12,757 nucleotides of DNA from positions 1 to 12,757 of the forward strand of contig JAHFKH010000011.1 of the NCBI GenBank assembly GCA_023245435.1, written 5' to 3'. Numbering within the stretch: the stretch's first letter is position 1; every line of letters starts with the position of its first letter. The position numbers were made by a program, and so were the translations under genes. The notes beneath the pieces are model-generated. The model was not told the origin of the DNA and did no database searches. It saw only the letters and a program-made list of their open reading frames with translations. Of this stretch, positions 7,336 to 12,757 are shown piece after piece. Source of the stretch: Candidatus Shapirobacteria bacterium (GTDB lineage Bacteria > Patescibacteriota > Microgenomatia > UBA12405).

Positions 7336-8619
7336 CTAGTTTACAATAGCAACACCAATATCATTGCCATACTGATTTGCTATCGTGTCTCGCAAAGACT
7401 GCTTTGATACTAATTTAAAATTTGAATTATTGCTCCAACTACCATCAATATCATTTTTAAATCTAGACCCAACAAATTCACCCGCAAATCCAGCATATAC
7501 AGAATTAATAGATTTATCCTTAGTTAAATCAAAATTTTCAAATACAAACTTACGATCATCGCAAATATGTCCTAAATAAAAAAAACAATATTGTTTTGAA
7601 TCACCAATCATACTTGATACCTGAATTTTAGAATAGTTATCTAAATTTAACCTACTTAATTCTGAATACCAAAATTCAAAAGCCAGCGGGCGATTATCAA
7701 GCCAATATTGAATCCGACTATTTAAATCCAAAAAAGAATTAATAAAACCAAATGTGATAAAAACACTTACAAAAACAAATGCTAATGACGCCAAAACATT
7801 AGATTTTTTAACCAACAATATTAAATTGTAAAAAGCCAAAGAAATAACTACTGACAAAGGGAAGACTACTAAAACTAATCTTTTATATGCAGCACCTTCA
7901 GAAAAAACAAAATCGATCCAAGCAATTACTATAAGAATAAATAAAAACTCAAACATTTTTCTATTTTTAAAAATATATATATAGTACAAACCCAAAACAA
8001 ACAAATACATTTCAGGCCAATAAAAAATAACAATCGATTTTTGGGCAAAAGGATTAATTTCTTGAAAGAATATAGATTCAAAATCAAAAAAAGGCAATGC
8101 TTCAGCTAATATTTGTTTATATGTAAAGTAATACTTATTATATGAAATACGCCTCCACCACAAAGGCATATTTAAGGATTCTTTTAATGAATCTTCGCTA
8201 GAAATACGTTTAGTAACTTCTGTCTGAGCATCTTTCATATTTAGTTTAGAAAAAATAGCTGCCCTATTTCCCAGAATTTGCCAATTAAATACAATCAGTA
8301 AAAACGCCAGCATTCCAAAATATATTTTATTTTTTAAACCTAAACCTATCCCAATTACAAAAAAAAGCAACTTAATACAAATCAATGGATAAACTAATCC
8401 AAAAACAAAAAAAATGGGGGTAATAATCACAATAATAGCTGATATAAGAGCAATATGTCCGTCTAATACCTTAACGATTGCCTGTTTCCACACCCAAACA
8501 ACCACAAATAATAAAACAAATGAAAAAAATCTCAACACCCACAGCCATAAAATACCTCCGATTCCAAAATAATTTAAAATTACAATTTGTTGTTCTGCAA
8601 CAGGATATCCAAATAACAT
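7336..8619 (-). CDS. GT39-like membrane protein lacking the N-terminal catalytic loop
   Basis: 427 residues, TAG stop. The body aligns by eye with GT39 proteins: R30 (LWVLR) matches R89-R92 of the complete paralogues, 'IITPIFFVFGLVYP' matches their 'SPW...SR' segment, and 'GAAYKRLVLVVFP' matches the late 'R.l...P' loop. Helix 1 and the loop with the acidic pair, about 60 residues, are missing. The frame upstream of ATG 8619 stays open only to about 8652 and has no ATG, GTG or TTG, so no longer start exists. The C-terminal domain is extracytoplasmic and has a Cys pair (CFFYLGHIC). No internal stop or frameshift is seen, so it may still be made, perhaps as a non-catalytic partner, or it may be a decaying relic. 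It is the first gene of the minus operon and starts 22 bases from the divergent gene at 8641. Other possibilities are a separate GT-C subfamily or a misassembled junction. Confidence 0.65.
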   Translation of the reverse strand: MLFGYPVAEQQIVILNYFGIGGILWLWVLRFFSFVLLFVVVWVWKQAIVKVLDGHIALISAIIVIITPIFFVFGLVYPLICIKLLFFVIGIGLGLKNKIYFGMLAFLLIVFNWQILGNRAAIFSKLNMKDAQTEVTKRISSEDSLKESLNMPLWWRRISYNKYYFTYKQILAEALPFFDFESIFFQEINPFAQKSIVIFYWPEMYLFVLGLYYIYIFKNRKMFEFLFILIVIAWIDFVFSEGAAYKRLVLVVFPLSVVISLAFYNLILLVKKSNVLASLAFVFVSVFITFGFINSFLDLNSRIQYWLDNRPLAFEFWYSELSRLNLDNYSKIQVSSMIGDSKQYCFFYLGHICDDRKFVFENFDLTKDKSINSVYAGFAGEFVGSRFKNDIDGSWSNNSNFKLVSKQSLRDTIANQYGNDIGVAIVN

Positions 8620-8640
8620 TAGCTTAGTATAAAATAACTT
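8620..8640. promoter_or_regulatory. Divergent intergenic gap with overlapping -10-like boxes on both strands
   Basis: This 21-bp gap is the only noncoding stretch longer than one base in the window and must serve two outward operons unless promoters lie inside the genes. On the + strand TATAAA (8628-8633) ends 7 bases before the ATG at 8641. On the - strand TATACT (8630 to 8625) ends 5 bases before the ATG at 8619. The two boxes share the central TATA. Such spacing would put transcription starts at or next to the start codons, giving leaderless or nearly leaderless mRNAs. No clear -35 box is seen on either side. AT richness makes such boxes common, so this is tentative. Confidence 0.4.
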
Positions 8641-10188
8641 ATGGCAAAAAACTTAATGTTGTTAATTATCTTTATTTTTGCTTTTACAATTAGATTGTGG
8701 CAAATCGATCAAATACCACCTTCACTATTTTCAGACGAAGCTGATATTGCTTACCAAGTTAAAGTATTTAAAGCCACCGGTGCTGATTATTTTGGCAACC
8801 AATTTCCCATTCATTTTCACTCATTTGCCGATTGGCGAACAGCAGCCCAAATATATTCATCAATAATAGTTAGTTACTTTACCCAAAATGACACCTACAT
8901 TGTCAGACTACCATCAGTAATATATTCGACTATCTCAATTTATTTATTATATTTGATTACTGGGTCAATTTACGCTCCATTTTTACTTGCAATTTCACCT
9001 TGGTCTATTCATTATGGACGTACCGGATTTGAGGTTTCAGGGATGCTAATGTGTCTATTACTGGCCATATATTTCTTTAAAAATAAACGATATTATTTAT
9101 TTTCTTTTTTCTTGTGTTTATCACCATATTTCTATAGTACAGCCAAATTATTTGTTCCAATTCTATTAGTACTTCTAATTATTATTTACAAAATTGACAA
9201 AAGAAATCTAATTTTATTACTAACAATATGTTTTCTTATGCTTTTGCCAATGGGCATAGATACTCTCAAGGGCAATGCGGGATTTCGTTTCTCATATATC
9301 AGTGTGTTTTCTCTGCCCCATCGGGAACAGATTACTGACACTCTTCGCTATCAAGATATTTTACTTTCACATCCAAACCAAACAGGTGTCAAAACTCCGA
9401 TTTATTCGCAAATCCTTCATAATAAAATTCAAATATCTGTTTCTAAATTTATAGAAAACTATTTCTCAAGTTTTTCCACTAAATTTTTATTTTTAACTGG
9501 TGACGACAATATTCGACACGGTTTTGGTAATCACGGCTTACTATACATAATTGATTTCTTTTCAATTTTTATAGGATTGTTCATCTACAAAAACAAACCC
9601 ACAAAACTTGGAAACTTATTTTTTTGGATTTTATTACTAGCTCCAATCCCTTTTGCTCTCACTCGTGATTCAATTGGGCCACACTCGACTAGATTGATAT
9701 TAATGTTACCCTCACTTATATATTTTTCTTCACTAGCATTAAAAAAATATAAGATTCTAATCCCTATCTATTTATTATTATTTTTTAGTTTTTGGCATTA
9801 TTACACCATTCATTATCCGCAGGATAGTGCCTCAGCTTGGCACTACAACATGGCCAATTCAATAATTGAATCCAAAAAATATAATTATACTCAAATATAT
9901 TTTTCCGATAAATATGAACCATTTCTACCATTCTTTCTCAATTACCAGCCTTATCTAAAACCAATAAATTTAATTGATACCAATAATAACTATTTTACCG
10001 GTAAAAATTTAGATAATCGATATTATTTTGGCAATATTAATTGGAGTGAAATAAATTCCTTTCCCCAAAAAAGTATATTTGTAGTTCCTGAGCTGGAAAA
10101 TGTTCAAGTTCCATCCTCGTTAAAACTATTAAAAATAATACCCAAAAAATACGAGATGTCTCAAAATTTTTACATCTATGAAAAATAA
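8641..10188 (+). CDS. GT39 family (PMT/ArnT-like) polyprenyl-phosphate sugar transferase
   Basis: 515 residues, ATG start, TAA stop. Helix 1 (about 4-17), then 'IPPSLFSDEADIAYQ' (25-39) with the acidic pair D32-E33, 'TGADYFGNQFP' (46-56), 'HSFADWRTA' (60-68), R89, and 'AISPWSIHYGRTGFE'. A 'FLFLTGDDNIRHG' motif and 'APIPFALTRDSIGPHSTRL' follow, then a soluble C-terminal part with 'SDKYEPFLPFFL'. The motif order and the FLF..GD..RH and YEP sites make it the closest visible relative of the GT39 gene at 2375-3955, although the first loop has diverged ('AYQVKVFK' where other paralogues have 'GYNSYSLMK'). It should transfer a sugar from a polyprenyl-phosphate donor outside the membrane; the acceptor is unknown. 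First gene of the plus operon, it overlaps the PTPS-related gene by 11 nt. The start has no Shine-Dalgarno motif, and a -10-like box ends 7 bases before it. Confidence 0.9.
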   Translation: MAKNLMLLIIFIFAFTIRLWQIDQIPPSLFSDEADIAYQVKVFKATGADYFGNQFPIHFHSFADWRTAAQIYSSIIVSYFTQNDTYIVRLPSVIYSTISIYLLYLITGSIYAPFLLAISPWSIHYGRTGFEVSGMLMCLLLAIYFFKNKRYYLFSFFLCLSPYFYSTAKLFVPILLVLLIIIYKIDKRNLILLLTICFLMLLPMGIDTLKGNAGFRFSYISVFSLPHREQITDTLRYQDILLSHPNQTGVKTPIYSQILHNKIQISVSKFIENYFSSFSTKFLFLTGDDNIRHGFGNHGLLYIIDFFSIFIGLFIYKNKPTKLGNLFFWILLLAPIPFALTRDSIGPHSTRLILMLPSLIYFSSLALKKYKILIPIYLLLFFSFWHYYTIHYPQDSASAWHYNMANSIIESKKYNYTQIYFSDKYEPFLPFFLNYQPYLKPINLIDTNNNYFTGKNLDNRYYFGNINWSEINSFPQKSIFVVPELENVQVPSSLKLLKIIPKKYEMSQNFYIYEK

Positions 10189-11773
10189 AATCGCCATATT
10201 TTTAATAATTTTAGTCTCGACCATACTAACCTATCGTCTAATGCGTCCTGGCATGTGGTCAGTCCAAGACAATCTTCATATCTTTCGTCTATCAGAATAC
10301 GACTTGTGCCTTAAATCAGGCCAAATTCCCTGTCGATATTCGCCAAATTCTGCATTAGGTTTTGGCTCACCTGTCTTTAACTTTTACCCCCCCATCACTT
10401 ATAAATTAGGTGAATTGTTTCATTTAACCGGCTTTTCATTTATAGATAGCACCAAAATAATATATATCGCCCCAATATTTTTTGGACCAATATTTATGTA
10501 TTTATTTACTTCCATATATTTTGGAGTAGGTGGGGGACTAATTTCAGCATTAGTTTTTGCCACCGCACCTTATCAAGCACTAAATTTGTACGTCAGGGGA
10601 GCCCTAGCAGAAAATTTCGCTATTAATTTAATTCCCGTCATATTTTATTTTTATGCAAAAAAACATCACAAGCTAACTATATTGTTTATAACAATATTAT
10701 TATTAACTCATCAACTAACTACATTAATCGCGCTAAGTTTACTATTGTTATTTAGTCTCTATAACAAATCAATTAAAAAATTTTTAAAATATCTATTTTG
10801 GTCAATTGGACTCTCCGCGTTCTTTTTATTACCTTCGTATTTTGAAAAAAACTTGACCACCAATCATTTAATGACTGAGGGTTATTTTAACTATATTATT
10901 CATTTTGCCACATTAAAACAACTTTTTATTGATAGATTTTGGGGTTATGGGGCATCTTTGTGGGGTCCAAAAGATGATATGTCATTTCAAATCGGTTATA
11001 TTCAATGGACTTTCCCAATCATCACCTTAGTTCTAGCCTTTTACAAACAATATAAACATAGATTTTTGGTTCTTGCTGTCTTTTCACTCGGTTTATTTTT
11101 CACTTTTCTCGCCCACAATAAATCAACTTTTATCTGGCAGTTGCTCCCCTTTATGGCCTATTTCCAGTTCCCTTGGCGCTTTTTAGGAGCCATAATTTTG
11201 TGTTTCTCTTTTATCTCTGGGGCAATCATTTTATTTATTTCCAAAAAATATCAAAATATTTTTATTAGTTTTACGTTATTAATATTAATTTTATTAAATT
11301 TCAATTATTTCAAAGTTGACCAGTGGCAAAATGTAAACGACCAACAAAAATTGTCTGGGGCGGCACTGACCGCCCAGCAAGGAGCAGGACTTACCGATTT
11401 TTACCCAAAATATTCAACCAAATTTCCCACGTCAATAACGCCATATACAATTCAAACAATCTTAGGAATAACCTCAGATATTTTTTTTACAAAAAACTCA
11501 CAAATTGCTTATGGTCAATTAACAGTTTTAACTGATAATGCCACCATAAACTTACCGATAGCATATTTTCCAGTAATGGAATTAAGGTTAGATACCAACA
11601 AAATCTCATACCGTATTGATCCAGAGTTTGGTTTAATTCAGTTTGATATTCCTCAAGGTACCCATAGTTTTTATTTAACGTTTCTAAACACTCCAATTCG
11701 AACACTATCAAACTATATTTCCCTATTATTTCTAATTGGATTTATAATTAAAATAATTCGTGAGTCAAAATAA
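10178..11773 (+). CDS. PTPS-related/YfhO-like (COG5617-type) polytopic membrane protein
   Basis: 531 residues, ATG start, TAA stop. The first periplasmic loop has 'QDNLHIFRL' (30-38, D31 and H34), 'SGQIPCRYSPNSALGFGSPVF' spread over 47-67, and 'FYPPITY' (69-75). Next come 'APYQALNLYVRGALAEN' (130-146), 'LLPSYFEK' (217-224), 'WGYGASLWG' (255-263) and 'QFPWRFLG' (330-337). This series is typical of the family annotated '6-pyruvoyl-tetrahydropterin synthase-related, membrane protein'; despite the name these look like GT-C fold proteins, not pterin enzymes. Residues about 380-510 form a beta-rich extracytoplasmic domain ending in 'GLIQFDIPQGTHSFYL' and a last helix. A Cys pair (C44, C52) in the first loop could form a disulfide. 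Function is probably surface glycan or lipid glycosylation (inference). It overlaps its neighbours by 11 nt (upstream) and 14 nt (downstream). Y70-P71-P72 lies on a run of seven C. Confidence 0.82.
   Translation: MKNKIAIFLIILVSTILTYRLMRPGMWSVQDNLHIFRLSEYDLCLKSGQIPCRYSPNSALGFGSPVFNFYPPITYKLGELFHLTGFSFIDSTKIIYIAPIFFGPIFMYLFTSIYFGVGGGLISALVFATAPYQALNLYVRGALAENFAINLIPVIFYFYAKKHHKLTILFITILLLTHQLTTLIALSLLLLFSLYNKSIKKFLKYLFWSIGLSAFFLLPSYFEKNLTTNHLMTEGYFNYIIHFATLKQLFIDRFWGYGASLWGPKDDMSFQIGYIQWTFPIITLVLAFYKQYKHRFLVLAVFSLGLFFTFLAHNKSTFIWQLLPFMAYFQFPWRFLGAIILCFSFISGAIILFISKKYQNIFISFTLLILILLNFNYFKVDQWQNVNDQQKLSGAALTAQQGAGLTDFYPKYSTKFPTSITPYTIQTILGITSDIFFTKNSQIAYGQLTVLTDNATINLPIAYFPVMELRLDTNKISYRIDPEFGLIQFDIPQGTHSFYLTFLNTPIRTLSNYISLLFLIGFIIKIIRESK
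10387..10393 (+). repeat. C7 homopolymer tract inside coding sequence
   Basis: Seven consecutive C encode the end of Y70 and P71-P72 in the PTPS-related protein. The site matches in position and motif (aromatic/His-Pro-Pro in the first periplasmic loop) the C8 tract in the Gpi18-like gene at 1081-2385. Other prolines in this gene also use CCC (for example in IPC, IPV and LPF), so codon choice alone may explain it. Confidence 0.8.
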
Positions 11774-12757
11774 AATATATTTCATAATTATTTTTTTAAT
11801 TGCCGTATTTTTTCGCTTTTACAAGCTTGGGGATTTGCCATCTTCCTTAAACTGGGATGAAATTTCACATGGATATAACTCCTATTCTTTGATGAAAACT
11901 GGTCACGATCAATGGGGACAGTCATTGCCAATATTTAATTTTAGGGCATATGGCGACTATCCAACCACTCTCAATTTATACCTAACCATACCATTTATAT
12001 ATATATTTGGGCTAAATGCTTTTTCTATTCGTCTACCCGCCGCCATTTTAAGTTTACTATTCGTAATAGTAACTTATTTACTCACCCGACTAATTACTCA
12101 AAATCGTCGACTTTCATTAGTTGCTTTTTTAATTGCTGCTTTTTCTCCATGGACTTTTTTTCCAGGCAGGGGAGTATTTCAGTCAAATTTAGCTCAGCTA
12201 TTTTTAATATTTGGCATATATTCATTTATAATAAAGTCCAAAAAAAATTACTGGTATATAATTTCGGCGCTTTCTTTGGGACTATCAATGTATTCGTATC
12301 ACAATACCAGGCTTATTGCTCCACTTATTGCCGGATTACTTCTTTACATATATCGCCCACCCAAAATTAAAACAATAATATTTTCAATATTTTTTATATT
12401 ATTAGCCTTACCAAACTATTTAAATTTGTTTACCTCAGAGTCGATGGCTCGTAATCGATGGGTAGGCATAATCAACCCAAATTCAATTAACTTAATCAAC
12501 GAGCAACGTCGACTTTTTGTCGGTCCGCAAATTATTAACCTGGCACTAAATAACAAAGTTATTTATTTCTCAAAAGAAGTTGTTAGTAATATTTTTTTAT
12601 TTCTTAGTCCAATTCCTATATTTTTTAATGGTAGTCAAAATTACCAATTTAATATTCCTCACAGTCCATTAATTTTTATATTTTTTCTTCCATTTTTTTA
12701 TATTGGATTAATATACTGTTTTAAAAACTTAACAAAAAACAAAAATATTCTATTTAT
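11760..12757 (+). CDS. GT39 family (PMT/ArnT-like) sugar transferase, 3' end cut by window
   Basis: Frame open from GTG 11760 to the right edge, 332 whole codons, so about 60% of a normal GT39 length. The GTG overlaps the upstream gene's end by 14 nt and yields a sensible N-terminus: helix 1 (about 5-19), then 'LPSSLNWDEISHGYNSY' (26-42) with the acidic pair D33-E34, 'KTGHDQWGQSLP' (46-57), 'RAYGDYPTTLNLY' (62-74), R91, 'AFSPWTFFPGRGVFQ' and 'YSYHNTRLIAP'. Later 'SMARNRWVGI' and a loop rich in Asn and Gln precede further helices. It is closest by eye to the GT39 gene at 5721-7334 in the first loop. The expected role is sugar transfer from a polyprenyl-phosphate donor on the outer membrane face. 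It is the third visible gene of the plus operon; its late conserved loop and C-terminal domain lie beyond the window. Confidence 0.9.
   Translation, partial: MSQNKIYFIIIFLIAVFFRFYKLGDLPSSLNWDEISHGYNSYSLMKTGHDQWGQSLPIFNFRAYGDYPTTLNLYLTIPFIYIFGLNAFSIRLPAAILSLLFVIVTYLLTRLITQNRRLSLVAFLIAAFSPWTFFPGRGVFQSNLAQLFLIFGIYSFIIKSKKNYWYIISALSLGLSMYSYHNTRLIAPLIAGLLLYIYRPPKIKTIIFSIFFILLALPNYLNLFTSESMARNRWVGIINPNSINLINEQRRLFVGPQIINLALNNKVIYFSKEVVSNIFLFLSPIPIFFNGSQNYQFNIPHSPLIFIFFLPFFYIGLIYCFKNLTKNKNILF

Noticed and set aside
7385..7579. 64-codon plus-strand frame
   Set aside because: Antisense to the C-terminal part of the cropped GT39-like gene, without recognisable features.
11323..11711. Short frames on both strands in the C-terminal part of the PTPS-related gene
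   Set aside because: The main frame encodes the expected beta-rich domain here; the short frames are overlaps by chance.
10178..11773. Pterin biosynthesis enzyme, as the family name might suggest
   Set aside because: The protein is a polytopic membrane protein with no pterin synthase zinc-binding or catalytic motifs; the label is an annotation legacy.
7972..12007. Alternating AT runs near 7972-7985 and 11996-12006 as regulatory or microsatellite elements
   Set aside because: Both simply encode Ile-Tyr-Ile-Phe type membrane segments in AT-rich codons.
12149..12370. 73-codon plus-strand frame
   Set aside because: It is a shifted shadow of the partial GT39 gene that starts at 11760, whose motifs run through this stretch.

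Overview
The window is a very AT-rich, almost completely coding bacterial stretch made up of large polytopic membrane proteins. Nine protein genes are visible, two of them cut by the window edges. Eight look like GT-C fold glycosyltransferase-type or related membrane proteins: four GT39 (PMT/ArnT-like) enzymes with a visible acidic pair, an N-terminally cropped GT39-like gene, a 5'-cut GT39-like gene, two Gpi18-like (COG5542-type) mannosyltransferase-like proteins, and one PTPS-related/YfhO-like membrane protein (the two Gpi18-like and one PTPS-related make the total with the GT39 set). The ninth is a small membrane-anchored protein with an extracytoplasmic beta domain. TGA, TAA and TAG all serve as stops, so the code looks standard. 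Runs of divergent GT39 paralogues, small proteins with extreme AT content and near-zero spacers resemble genomes of the Candidate Phyla Radiation (Patescibacteria, Microgenomates-like). That assignment is an inference; no marker gene is present.

Layout: 2-1084 (+) is the 3' part of a GT39-like gene that ends tail-to-tail, with overlapping stop codons, against a six-gene minus-strand operon (8619 down to 1081). In transcription order the operon holds a cropped GT39-like protein, a full GT39, a Gpi18-like protein, the small beta-domain protein, a second full GT39 and a second Gpi18-like protein. A 21-bp gap (8620-8640) separates it from a divergent plus-strand operon: GT39 (8641-10188), PTPS-related protein (10178-11773) and a further GT39 (11760 to beyond the window). 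Apart from that gap only two single bases lie between genes, so no stretch over 300 bases lacks a gene. I see no tRNA, rRNA, CRISPR, insertion sequence or convincing hairpin terminator.

How they work together (inference): GT-C enzymes take sugars from polyprenyl-phosphate donors on the outer face of the cytoplasmic membrane and add them to glycans, lipids or proteins. So many unlike paralogues in two facing operons suggest stepwise assembly, or lineage-specific variation, of a surface glycan or glycoprotein. No cytoplasmic nucleotide-sugar transferase, polyprenyl-phosphate sugar synthase, flippase or polymerase is visible here, so donor supply must be encoded elsewhere. Points worth a second look are a C8 tract in one gene that could be phase variable, the cropped GT39-like gene beside the divergent start, overlapping -10-like boxes in the 21-bp gap, and the absence of Shine-Dalgarno motifs at every visible start.
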